64,000 nucleotides of DNA. Origin: Streptomyces sp. Ru71 (lineage in GTDB: Bacteria; Actinomycetota; Actinomycetes; Streptomycetales; Streptomycetaceae). This document shows, in pieces, positions 35,099 through 43,229 of this stretch. Below the pieces are notes generated by a model. That model saw nothing but the letters and a program-made list of their open reading frames with translations, did not search any database and was not told the origin of the DNA. Numbering within the stretch: position 1 is the stretch's first letter; each line of letters begins with the position of its first letter. A program made the position numbers and the translations under genes. The stretch spans positions 124,001 through 188,000 of the forward strand of contig NZ_PQSS01000005.1 in NCBI RefSeq assembly GCF_002920535.1, read 5' to 3'.

Positions 35099-35120
35099 CC
35101 AGGGCACATCCAGGGCACAT
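35099..35120. repeat. Integrase arm-type-like repeats, right end
   Basis: The 11-mer ccagggcacat occurs twice in tandem (35099-35109, 35110-35120), matching 13151-13161 at the other end of the element. Confidence 0.55.
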
Positions 35121-35227
35121 GAGCCCGGGAAACGGTGTTGACCTGTGAGAACTACGGAGAGGAGTTATCCCAGGTCAGCATCATTTTCCGTGCGAACCCC
35201 CAGGCCAGCGCCCCGCCCCTCCCATTC

Positions 35228-35303
35228 GCTGCACGAGTGGCAGGACTTCTCACACCGGCTGCATGAGGCGGGGCATCAGCCTTATTGCCTGGTGTGGCCC
35301 TGA
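35228..35303 (+). repeat. Right attachment repeat (attR), 76 bp
   Basis: Exact copy of 13000-13075. Here it has no gene upstream, only 25 orphan codons plus stop. Chromosomal sequence resumes after it. Confidence 0.9.
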
Positions 35304-35402
35304 TCTGGGTTTTTCGCGCGCGGCGGGACTCTCTCGGGTGCCGTGCAGCGCCCGGCGTGGCTGTGGGCGGCTCGGGCGCTGCGGGTGGGGGGCGGGGCTT
35401 GG

Positions 35403-36569
35403 TCAGCGGTTGTCGTGGAGTTCCTGGTGCATCTGGGGCTGGTCGTCCTGGTCGTGGGTGAGGGCGTACAGCTCGACCTTGTTGAAGGCCTTGGACGCGA
35501 TGCCGAGGATCTCGTCGTACGGGTTGACCCCGACCGCCTTCTTCGCGCTGTCCCCGCCCAGTCCGCCCACCGTGCTGCTGAAGATGTTGTGCAGGGCCGC
35601 GGCCGGCTTGGCGGCCAGGTCCACCGCGCTCTGGGGGATGCCGGCCATGTCGGCGTACCTGTCGGTGAGGGCCGTGCGGACCATGGCGACGAACGGCTCG
35701 TAGGAACCCGGCGGGAGCATCTGCTCCTTGTAGAACTTCAGGGCCTGCGCGGTCATGAAGGTGCAGTCCTCGCTCGCCCTCCACTCGCGCTCCCGCTCGA
35801 TGCTCCACATCCGGTCGACCAGGTCGACGTCCTTGGGCAGCAGCCACTTGTCGGGGGTGCCGAGGTAGTGGTTGACGTAGTGCCAGGCGCACACGAAGCC
35901 CTGGGCGTCGTCCTTGGTGACGTGGACGCCGAGGTTCTTCATGGCCTGCAGGATCTGCACGCTGAAGACGCAGGCGGCGCCGGTGGTGTACTTCTGCGAG
36001 ACCGGCTCGCCCCACTTGGCGTAGTCCCACGTGCCGCTCTTCGTGTGCAGCTGGCGGACGGAGGCGTGCACCAGGCGCACCTTCGTCACGGTCGCCGCGA
36101 GGGTGCCGTTGCGCAGGGCGTCCTTGTCGCCCATGCCGATGAACAGGCGCGAGGACTGCGACAGGCGCCGGCCCGGCCCCTCCACGCCGCCCAGGCGCCC
36201 GGTCGAGCGCAGGGTGAAGGCGCCGGTCGGCGAGAGGTAGGTGCCGATCAGCCCGACGGTGCCCTGCAGCATGGAGGCCACGCCGTGGTGGTGGGCGAAG
36301 AAGCCCTCGGCGGCCTTGACGTCGGCCTCGCTCCAGTCCGGCGGCTCCTCGGAGGCGTCGTGCAGAAACTGCGCGAGGCGCTCGGGCAGGTTCGACAGCT
36401 CGGACATGGCCATGTGCGGCTTGAGCGTTCCGATCGTGCGGAACAGGTCGTTGACGCCGTCGACCTCCCGGTTGTCGATGAGGTCGGACACCAGCGCGTC
36501 GGCGGCCGGATCACCCTCCTGGTTCGCTGCCTCCAGCTCGGCTTCCACGGTCTCCACGGTCAATGGCAC
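35403..36569 (-). CDS. DUF2236 (MpaB/Lcp-like) heme oxygenase family protein
   Basis: 388 residues from GTG 36569 (AAGGAGAGGAG RBS); ATG 36599 and 36671 are alternatives. Family features: FFAHHHGVASMLQGTVGLIG near residue 90, VRQLHTKSGTWDYAKWGEPV, and FVCAWHYVNHYLG with the conserved histidine. DUF2236 proteins related to latex-clearing protein bind heme b and act as oxygenases or dehydrogenases. It lies downstream of the isonitrile synthase on the same strand with a 133-bp gap, so it is a plausible tailoring enzyme, perhaps with its own promoter. Confidence 0.82.
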   Translation of the reverse strand: MPLTVETVEAELEAANQEGDPAADALVSDLIDNREVDGVNDLFRTIGTLKPHMAMSELSNLPERLAQFLHDASEEPPDWSEADVKAAEGFFAHHHGVASMLQGTVGLIGTYLSPTGAFTLRSTGRLGGVEGPGRRLSQSSRLFIGMGDKDALRNGTLAATVTKVRLVHASVRQLHTKSGTWDYAKWGEPVSQKYTTGAACVFSVQILQAMKNLGVHVTKDDAQGFVCAWHYVNHYLGTPDKWLLPKDVDLVDRMWSIEREREWRASEDCTFMTAQALKFYKEQMLPPGSYEPFVAMVRTALTDRYADMAGIPQSAVDLAAKPAAALHNIFSSTVGGLGGDSAKKAVGVNPYDEILGIASKAFNKVELYALTHDQDDQPQMHQELHDNR

Positions 36570-36702
36570 AGCAGTGCTCCTCTCCTTGAAGGGGTTCATG
36601 GGGACGTCCGATGGATGCCTGCCAGCCGTTCGAAGACATGACACGAACCCGAACGAGTGATCGGAACGCATATGCCTTTCGGGTTTGTGCCCCGCGCCCC
36701 CC

Positions 36703-37632
36703 TCAGCGCTCCTCGAAGTGGCTCGGTGTGCCGTCCCGCAGGACCAGCCGGCCCCGGCGGGCGGCCTCGTGGCGGGGCACGAGGGTCCAGGTGCCGTCCC
36801 GCCGGTGGAGGGCCGTCGCGTGCCAGGGGGTGGTCCAGGCGTCGGGGGTGTCCAGGAGGCGGATGCCGAACTTGGGGGCGCCGGCCGGCTGGGGGTGGAT
36901 GGACAGGCGGACCGCGTGCGGGTGGTGCTCGGCGATCAGGGCGCCCCAGGCGCGGCTGCGCTGGATGACGCCGTACGCCCGTTCGCGGCAGGCCCGTTGC
37001 AGGGCGGAGCGGGTGCCCGGCCAGTCGGCGGTGTCCTCGACCAGGAAGCGGGTGATGCCACGGTAGAGGGCCAGGGCGGCGGCGTCGGTCCTCAGCTCGG
37101 CGCGCAGGGTCTGAAGGGGTGGGGCGTAGCGCTCGTGGACGTGGGCGCGTTTCGCGTCGTGGGAGAGATCGCCGAGCACGTCCCGCAGGTCGAAGACGGA
37201 GAGGTGGGACAGGTCCGGCCGCGTCAGCCGGCGCAGCTCGTCGGCGTAGGCGTCGATGCGGTCGTCGGGGACGCCGATGAGGTCGCCGAAGATGTGGCCG
37301 TCGGAGCAGATGATCACGTGGGCGCCGGGCGGATGGATCCGCTCGATCTGTGCGCACAGGCTGTGGAGGAACCTCAGCGAGAGGCGTTCGCCCTGGTCGG
37401 GGAGGTGGCCCAGGACCTTGGCCGGGTTCGGGGACTTGCACGGGAAGCCGGGCAGGGTGAACACGACAGGCGCCTCGGCGCGGACGAACGCGGCGATGCG
37501 GCGCAGCTGGTGCCCGAACGCCCCCACCGGGGCGGGGGCCGGGTCGCTCGTGCGGTGGTACGGCAGCAGCGTGGCCAGGATCGCGGAGCTGACGCTCGTC
37601 AGGCGCGCGTCCGGCGCGGTGGTCGGCGGCAT
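36703..37632 (-). CDS. Isonitrile synthase, DIT1/PvcA family
   Basis: 309 residues, ATG 37632 with a GGAGAG RBS. The family core is clear: LPGFPCKSPNPAKVLGHLPD at about 60-79, then a HVIICSDGHIFGDLIGVPDD block near 105-124, and RLSIHPQPAGAPKFGIRLLD near the C-terminus. PvcA/IsnA enzymes convert the amino group of tyrosine or tryptophan into an isonitrile using ribulose-5-phosphate. No PvcB-type Fe(II)/2-oxoglutarate partner is adjacent. Instead a P450 lies 12 bp upstream, as in yeast DIT1/DIT2 and fungal xanthocillin loci. Confidence 0.9.
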   Translation of the reverse strand: MPPTTAPDARLTSVSSAILATLLPYHRTSDPAPAPVGAFGHQLRRIAAFVRAEAPVVFTLPGFPCKSPNPAKVLGHLPDQGERLSLRFLHSLCAQIERIHPPGAHVIICSDGHIFGDLIGVPDDRIDAYADELRRLTRPDLSHLSVFDLRDVLGDLSHDAKRAHVHERYAPPLQTLRAELRTDAAALALYRGITRFLVEDTADWPGTRSALQRACRERAYGVIQRSRAWGALIAEHHPHAVRLSIHPQPAGAPKFGIRLLDTPDAWTTPWHATALHRRDGTWTLVPRHEAARRGRLVLRDGTPSHFEER

Positions 37633-37644
37633 GGCGGCTCTCCG

Positions 37645-38895
37645 TCAGCGGCGGCGGTCGTAGCCGGCCGGCAGCCGGCTGGTGCCCCGGCCCAGGACGG
37701 CCGGGATCCACGCGAGGTCCTCGTCGGCGATCGCCGGGCGCAGGCCGGGCAGGCGGGCCAGCAGGGTGCCCAGCGCGATCCGCAGTTCGGCGCGGGCCAG
37801 GGCGGCGCCCGGGCAGAAGTGGATTCCGTGGCCGAAGGCGAGGTGCGGGTTGGGGTCGCGGTCGAGGTCGAGGGTGCCGGGGTCGGGGAAGCGGTCCGGG
37901 TCGCGGTTGGCGGCGCACAGGGAGACGATCACCGAGTCGCCGGCCGGGATCGCCGTGCCGTGCAGGTCGCTGTCCCGGTCGAAGAAACGCCAGGTGGTCA
38001 GCTCGAACGCGCTGTCGTAGCGGAGGAGTTCCTCCACCGCGCGGGGCAGCAGGGACGGGTCCTCGCGGAGGCGGGACAGCTCGGCCGGGTTGCGGAAGAG
38101 CGCGATCAGGGCCGTGGTGATCTGGTTGGTGACCGGTTCCTGGCCCGCGACCAGCAGCTGGAAGATCATCGAGTCCAGCTGCTCCTGGGACAGTTCGCCG
38201 GTGTCACGGGCCCGCACCAGACGGGCGAGCAGGTCGTCGCCGCCCCGCGCGCGCTTGTGGGCCACCACCTCGGCGATGTAGCTCTGCAGGCCGTGCAGCC
38301 GCGCCTCGTACCGCGCGCGGCCCGGGTCGGTGGGGCCGACCGGCTGGACGACCTTGCCCCAGTCACGGTCGAAACGGGCCGCCAGGCCGGACGGCAGACC
38401 GATGACCTCGGCCAGCACCTGGAAGGGGAAAGGGGCCGCGAAGCCCGCCACGAGGTCGGCGGGGCCGGTGTCCGGCAGGGCGTCGACCAGCGCGTCCGCC
38501 AGCTCCTGGAAGCGGGGGTGCAGGCTCTCGATCCGGCGCGGGGTGAAGGCGTCGGTGACGAAGCGCCGCATGCGCGTGTGGACCGGCGGGTCCTGGTGCA
38601 GCAGGTGCACCTGGAGCTGGGAGTGCTGCGGCTCCGGCATGATCGAGGCCCGGGAGCGCCAGCGGTCGTTGCCCCGGTCGTGGTTCTTGCCCAGGCGGTC
38701 GTCGGTGAGTGCGGAGCGCGCGGCGTCGTAGCCGGTGACCAGCCACGCCCGGACGCCGCTGGGGAACAGGACGCGGTGCACCGGACCGGCCTCGCGCATC
38801 CGCTCGTACAGGGGGTAGGGGTCGGCCTTGTAGGGGCAGCCCATCAGGGGGACCGGGTCGGGCAGCGGATCGTGGGCGGTCACGTGGGCGGTCAC
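37645..38895 (-). CDS. Cytochrome P450
   Basis: 416 residues from GTG 38895 (GAGGAG RBS). I-helix LLVAGQEPVTNQITTAL has Glu in place of the usual acidic/His pair, the K-helix ExxR is ELLRY, and the heme-Cys loop is FGHGIHFCPGAALARAEL. It is a soluble actinobacterial P450 that needs ferredoxin and reductase, and none is adjacent. Its place between AsnB-like and isonitrile synthase genes suggests oxidation or coupling of the isonitrile product. Confidence 0.93.
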   Translation of the reverse strand: MTAHVTAHDPLPDPVPLMGCPYKADPYPLYERMREAGPVHRVLFPSGVRAWLVTGYDAARSALTDDRLGKNHDRGNDRWRSRASIMPEPQHSQLQVHLLHQDPPVHTRMRRFVTDAFTPRRIESLHPRFQELADALVDALPDTGPADLVAGFAAPFPFQVLAEVIGLPSGLAARFDRDWGKVVQPVGPTDPGRARYEARLHGLQSYIAEVVAHKRARGGDDLLARLVRARDTGELSQEQLDSMIFQLLVAGQEPVTNQITTALIALFRNPAELSRLREDPSLLPRAVEELLRYDSAFELTTWRFFDRDSDLHGTAIPAGDSVIVSLCAANRDPDRFPDPGTLDLDRDPNPHLAFGHGIHFCPGAALARAELRIALGTLLARLPGLRPAIADEDLAWIPAVLGRGTSRLPAGYDRRR

Positions 38896-38903
38896 GGGTC
38901 TCC

Positions 38904-40730
38904 TCACAGGGCGAGTTCGGGGCGGTGGTGGTCCAGCCACAGGGCCAGGTCGACGACGCGTTCCAGCTGCAGGCGCCGGCCCCACTCCAGCTGTTCGGGC
39001 GGGGTGTCGAGGCTGGGCTTCAGGCGGGTCTCGTCGGCCAGGGCGCGCACCTGCTCGTCGGCGAGGGCGTCACGGGCCAGCGCCTGCAGGCCGCGGTTGT
39101 AGTCGGGGTGGTGGGTGGCCGGGTAGTGGTTCTTGGGGCGGCCGAGGACCGAGCGCGGGGCAAGGCCCGTGCCGGTCGCCCGCAGCAGGCTCTTCTCCCG
39201 GCCGTCGAAGCTGTGCAGGGACCAGGGCGCGGAGAAGGCGTACTCGACGAGGCGGTGGTCGCAGTACGGGACCCTCACCTCCAGCCCCCGCGCCATGCTC
39301 AACCGGTCCTTGCGGTGCAGGAGCTGGCGCAGCCAGCGGGTCAGCGACAGGTGCCGCATCTCGCGCTGCCGGTGCTCGGCGGGGCTCTCGCCGTCGAGAT
39401 GCGGTACGGCGGCCAGGGCGGTGCGGTAGGTGTCGTCGCGGAACTCGTCGATGCTCAGGCCGAGTTCGGGGTTCAGCGGCATCGCCGCCTCGTCGCCGGT
39501 CACCAGCAGCCACGGGAAGGTACGGGCGGCCAGCGCGCGGGGGTCGTGGAACCAGGGGTAGCCGCCGAACACCTCGTCCGCCGCCTCGCCGGACACGGCG
39601 ACCGTGGAGTGCCGCCGTATCTCGCCGAAGAGGAGGTACAGCGAGGTGTCCATGTCGCCGACACCGATCGGCGAGTCCCGGGCCGCGACGACCGCCCTGC
39701 GGTGCTCGGGGTCCAGCAGCGAGCGCGGGTCGAGGACGACCGTGCTGTGTTCGGTGCCGATGAACGCGCCGGCCTCGATGGCGTACGGCGTGTCGTGGCC
39801 GGTGCGCAGGACGTCCGCCGTGAAGTGCGCGGCCTGGTCGCTGTAGTCGACGGCGTACGTGCGCAGCCGCGCGTCCGGCCCTTCCCGCAGCCGCAGTTCG
39901 TCGGCGAGCAGCGCGGTCAGCACGGTGGAGTCGAGGCCGCCGGAGAGCAGGCCGCACAGCGGGACGTCGGCCTCCAGCTGGGCGCGGGCAGCGGCGTTGA
40001 CCAGCTCGCGGACCCGCTCGACGGTCGCCTCCCGGTCGTCGGTGTGCTCCCCGGCCTCCAGCTGCCAGTAGCGGCGCTCCCGGACGCCCGCCCGGTCCAG
40101 GACGAGCAGCCCGCCCGGCTCGACCTCACGGACACCGGACCACACGGTCGGGCCGGTGTTGAACAGCAGGCTGTACGCCTCCCGCAGCCCGTCCGCGTCC
40201 ACCCGCGGCCGGATCCCGGGGTGGGCGAACAGGGCCTTGGGTTCGGAGGCGAAGGCCACGCCGCCGTCGACGGCCGCCCAGAACAGGGGCTTCACGCCGA
40301 GCCGGTCGCGGACCAGCACCAGCCGCTGTGCCCGCTCGTCCCAGACGGCGAAGGCGAACATGCCGTCCAGGTGCTCGGCCGCCGCCTCGCCCCACTCGGC
40401 GTAGGCGCGCAACACCACCTCGGTGTCGCTGCGGGTGCGGAAACGGTGGCCGCGGGCGCGCAGTTCGGCGCGGAGGGCGTGGTGGTTGTAGACCTCGCCG
40501 CTGTAGGTGAGGACGAGGGCCGGCTCGTCGGGCCGGTCCGTCATCGGCTGAGCGCCGCCGGCGAGGTCGACGACCGCCAGGCGGCGGTGGCCGATCGCGG
40601 CGCGTTCACCGAGCCAGACGCCGCCGGCATCGGGGCCGCGGGGCGTGAGGGTGGCGGTCATGGCCTCGATGACCGGGGCCTGGGTGCGGGCGTCGCCGTG
40701 GAAGGACGCCCAGCCGGTGATTCCGCACAT
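38904..40730 (-). CDS. Asparagine-synthetase-like amidotransferase (glutamine-dependent)
   Basis: 608 residues. MCGITGWASF exposes Cys2 as the Ntn glutaminase nucleophile; RGPDAGGVW and the SGEVYNHHALR block complete that domain. The synthetase domain has the ATP PP-loop LLSGGLDSTVLTAL near residue 260. It makes an acyl-AMP and amidates a carboxylate. In this cluster it likely tailors the isonitrile metabolite rather than making asparagine. AGGAG lies 8 nt upstream of the ATG. Confidence 0.88.
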   Translation of the reverse strand: MCGITGWASFHGDARTQAPVIEAMTATLTPRGPDAGGVWLGERAAIGHRRLAVVDLAGGAQPMTDRPDEPALVLTYSGEVYNHHALRAELRARGHRFRTRSDTEVVLRAYAEWGEAAAEHLDGMFAFAVWDERAQRLVLVRDRLGVKPLFWAAVDGGVAFASEPKALFAHPGIRPRVDADGLREAYSLLFNTGPTVWSGVREVEPGGLLVLDRAGVRERRYWQLEAGEHTDDREATVERVRELVNAAARAQLEADVPLCGLLSGGLDSTVLTALLADELRLREGPDARLRTYAVDYSDQAAHFTADVLRTGHDTPYAIEAGAFIGTEHSTVVLDPRSLLDPEHRRAVVAARDSPIGVGDMDTSLYLLFGEIRRHSTVAVSGEAADEVFGGYPWFHDPRALAARTFPWLLVTGDEAAMPLNPELGLSIDEFRDDTYRTALAAVPHLDGESPAEHRQREMRHLSLTRWLRQLLHRKDRLSMARGLEVRVPYCDHRLVEYAFSAPWSLHSFDGREKSLLRATGTGLAPRSVLGRPKNHYPATHHPDYNRGLQALARDALADEQVRALADETRLKPSLDTPPEQLEWGRRLQLERVVDLALWLDHHRPELAL

Positions 40731-40780
40731 GGGGAGGTCTCCTGGGTGGGGGTGCTGGGTCGGGGGCGGGTGGGGCGAGG

Positions 40781-41030
40781 CTGCCGGGTCAGGTGCGGGT
40801 ACGGGTGCGGTCGGTTATCTGCCGGGTCAAGTGCAGGTCAGGGCAGGGCCGGTGGTTCATCCGGGCAAGTGCGGGTCGCCTGAATCAAGTGCGGGCAGAG
40901 GCCAGAGGTCTCCCGGACCAAGTACGGGCGGAGGCCGGACGCCGGCCACGGGCCGGGGGCCGCAAATCTGCCCGGCCAGGCACAGGCGGGGCCGGAGGCC
41001 CCCCGGGTCAAGTCGGGGCGGAGTTCACGG
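40781..41030. repeat. Degenerate GC-rich repeats between MFS and AsnB-like genes
   Basis: About seven imperfect copies of a core like CCGGGTCAAGTGCGGG, starting near 40781, 40819, 40859, 40879, 40910, 40969 and 41000. Several extend into GGCGGAGGCCGGA. They fill the 277-bp gap upstream of the AsnB-like gene, and the last overlaps the MFS 3' end. No gene is seen on either strand. Confidence 0.6.
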
Positions 41031-42399
41031 TCTCGGCCGGCACAGCGCCCGGGCTTCGGCCCGGCAGGGCCAGCAGAGGTACGGCGAGACACGCGGCGGT
41101 CGCGGCGAGCGCCGGCCCGGCGTGTGGCCCGGAGAGGCTCCAGGCCGCGGTGGCCAGGGCCGGCCCGAGTGTGAAGCCGAGGCTGCGGGCGAGCTGCACG
41201 GTGGCCCCGGCGGTCGCGGCCCGCTCCCCGGGTACGGCCCCCAGCACGAGCGCCTGGACCGGGCCGCCGTTGAGCCCCATACCGGCACCGGCCAGCCCCA
41301 GCCGCCACGCCACCTGCCAGGGGGACCAGTCGTCCAGCGGGACGAGCAGCAGCAGTCCGAGGCCGGTGAGGGCGGCTCCCGCGGCGGCGACCTGGCGGGC
41401 GCCGTACCGGTCGGCGAGACGTCCGCCGAGGGGGCCGGCCAGGGTCATGCCGAGCGGGAAGGCCAGCACCGTCAGCCCGGTCGTGGTGGCGCTGACACCG
41501 TCGTCGCGCCGCAGGTGCAGGGCCACGGCGTAGTGCGCCGCGGCGAACCCCGTCGCGAGGGCCAGCACCGCGCCGTGCGCCCGCGCCAGCCCCGGAACGC
41601 GCAGGACGCCGGTCACCGGGCGCCCGCCCGGGCCGCGCAGCCACCACCACAGCGGGGGCACGGCGGCGAGCGTGAGCACCAGCCACGCCGGGCGGTCCGC
41701 CGCGAGGGTCAGCGCCAGCAGCACGGCGGCGACCGCGGCGGCCACGGGGACGGCGTCCCCCGCGGTACGGCCGGCCACGGAAACGGCGTCGCCCGCCGTA
41801 CGGCGACCGGGCGCGGGCGCGCTTCCGTCACGCGGCATCACCCGCCACGCCACCCCCAGGGCCAGCGCGCACAGCGGCAGCTTGGCGAGGAAGACCGCCT
41901 GCCAGCCGAAACGATCCAGCAGCAGTCCGCCCACGGCCGGCCCGGTCACCGCGCCCAGCGGCCCCAGGGTCGCCGGGACGCTCATCGCCCGCCCGCGCAG
42001 CTCCGGCCGTACCGCGCGCATCGCGAGCACCGGCATCAGCACGAACAGCACCGCCCCGCACGCACCCTGCGCGAGGCGGGCGGCGATCAGCCAGGCCGCC
42101 CAGGGCGCGGTGGCCGCCAGCGCGCTGCACAGCGCGAAGCCGGTGGTCGCGGCCAGCACGGCGGGACGCGTCCCGGCACCGTCCAGCCACCGCCCCACGG
42201 GCAACAGCAGGGCCACCACGGGGAGTTGGTAGCCGAGCACGGCCCACTGGGCGGTGGCGGCGGAGACGTGCAGGCCGTCGGCGATGTCCGCGAGGGCGAC
42301 GTTGACGATGTTCATGTCGAGCATCGCCACGAACGACAGCAGCCCCGCCACGGCCACGAGCCCCCAGCGGTCCTCGCGCACCGGTATGCCGCCCGTCAC
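41008..42399 (-). CDS. MFS transporter, DHA2-like drug/metabolite exporter
   Basis: 463 residues with about 14 hydrophobic segments. N-terminal MLDMNIVNVALADIADGL is the DHA2 first-helix motif, LPVGRWLDGAGTRPAV the cytoplasmic loop-2 motif, and GPLGAVTGPAVGGLLLDRFG a motif-C equivalent. It probably exports the product of the downstream genes. GTG start overlapping the ATPase stop by 4 bp places it in the importer operon. Confidence 0.88.
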   Translation of the reverse strand: MTGGIPVREDRWGLVAVAGLLSFVAMLDMNIVNVALADIADGLHVSAATAQWAVLGYQLPVVALLLPVGRWLDGAGTRPAVLAATTGFALCSALAATAPWAAWLIAARLAQGACGAVLFVLMPVLAMRAVRPELRGRAMSVPATLGPLGAVTGPAVGGLLLDRFGWQAVFLAKLPLCALALGVAWRVMPRDGSAPAPGRRTAGDAVSVAGRTAGDAVPVAAAVAAVLLALTLAADRPAWLVLTLAAVPPLWWWLRGPGGRPVTGVLRVPGLARAHGAVLALATGFAAAHYAVALHLRRDDGVSATTTGLTVLAFPLGMTLAGPLGGRLADRYGARQVAAAGAALTGLGLLLLVPLDDWSPWQVAWRLGLAGAGMGLNGGPVQALVLGAVPGERAATAGATVQLARSLGFTLGPALATAAWSLSGPHAGPALAATAACLAVPLLALPGRSPGAVPAETVNSAPT

Positions 42400-43229
42400 G
42401 GCTCGACCGCCACGGCCCGCTCGGCCGGTTCCGGCTGCCGAGCCGTTCCGGCCGTATCCGCCGGCGCCCGGTGGTCGACGGCGATCAGCGGGTCCCCGGT
42501 CAGCGGGTGCTCGACGAGCGCCGCCCGCACCCCGAACACCTCCGCCATCAGCCCCGGCGTGAGCACCTCGCGCGGCGGCCCGGAGGCGACCACCGCCCCG
42601 GCGTGCAGCACGTGCAGGCGGTCGCAGACGGACGCGGCCGCGTTGAGATCGTGCAGCGAGACCAGGGTCGTGCGGCGCTGGGCGCGCAGCAGGGCGAGCA
42701 GCTCGACCTGGTGGCGGATGTCGAGGTGGTTGGTCGGCTCGTCGAGGACGAGCACGTCGGGACTCTGCGCGAAGGCGCGGGCCAGCAGGACGCGTTGGCG
42801 CTCCCCACCGGACAGCGCGGTGAAGCGGCGCCCGGCGGCCCCTGCCATGCCGACGTCGGCAAGGGCCCGGGCGACCAGGTCCCGGTCGGTGGCGTCCTCG
42901 CCGGCGAAGGCCCGCTTGTAGGGCGTACGGCCCATGGCGACCACCTCGCGCACGGTCAGCTCGAAGTCGCTCCCCCGCTCCTGCGGCAGCGCGGCCACGT
43001 GCCGCGCCGACCGGGCCGGGGCCAGCTCCCGCAGATCGGTGCCGGCCAGCAGCACCCGCCCGGCCGTGGGCCGCAGATGCCGGTACACCGTGCGCAGCAG
43101 GGTGGACTTGCCGCTGCCGTTCGGCCCGACCAGTCCCGTGATCTCGCCCGCTTCGGCGATCAGGCGCGCGCCCGCGACGACGGTACGGCCGGCGTAGGCG
43201 ACCTGCAGATCCTCGACGTCGATCCTCAT
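42396..43229 (-). CDS. ABC transporter ATPase, FecE/FepC-like
   Basis: 277 residues, ATG 43229. Walker A is GLVGPNGSGKSTLLRTVYRH, the signature is ALSGGERQRVLLARA, Walker B is DVLVLDEPTNHLDI and the switch His is VSLHDLNAAASV. It belongs to the siderophore/heme/vitamin B12 importer ATPases and pairs with the FecCD permease, whose stop it overlaps by 4 bp. Confidence 0.94.
   Translation of the reverse strand: MRIDVEDLQVAYAGRTVVAGARLIAEAGEITGLVGPNGSGKSTLLRTVYRHLRPTAGRVLLAGTDLRELAPARSARHVAALPQERGSDFELTVREVVAMGRTPYKRAFAGEDATDRDLVARALADVGMAGAAGRRFTALSGGERQRVLLARAFAQSPDVLVLDEPTNHLDIRHQVELLALLRAQRRTTLVSLHDLNAAASVCDRLHVLHAGAVVASGPPREVLTPGLMAEVFGVRAALVEHPLTGDPLIAVDHRAPADTAGTARQPEPAERAVAVEP

Larger units (their letters stand above)
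13000..35303. mobile_element. Decayed integrative element, about 22 kb, bounded by 76-bp direct repeats
   Basis: Bounded by the exact repeats at 13000-13075 and 35228-35303. The left end, just inside attL, has the C-terminal part of a tyrosine integrase reading toward attL, then a relaxase C-terminal fragment. Cargo includes a nuclease-like protein, a bldA-marked biosynthesis-like operon, arsenic resistance and a DUF5131/TcmP pair. Base composition is visibly lower in GC in 14.4-16.7 kb and 33-35 kb. Excision and transfer genes are incomplete, so it is probably immobile. Confidence 0.85.

Noticed and set aside
35228..35303. tRNA-derived attachment site
   Set aside because: The repeat translates as the end of the conserved hypothetical gene and does not fold as a tRNA 3' half.
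36703..38895. PvcB-like Fe(II)/2-oxoglutarate partner of the isonitrile synthase
   Set aside because: Looked for in the neighbouring frames; the adjacent genes are a P450, an AsnB-like protein and DUF2236, none with the HxD...H dioxygenase pattern.
40838..41686. 282-codon open frame overlapping the MFS transporter and repeat region
   Set aside because: Out-of-frame shadow of the MFS gene running into the GC-rich repeats; no motif or RBS.
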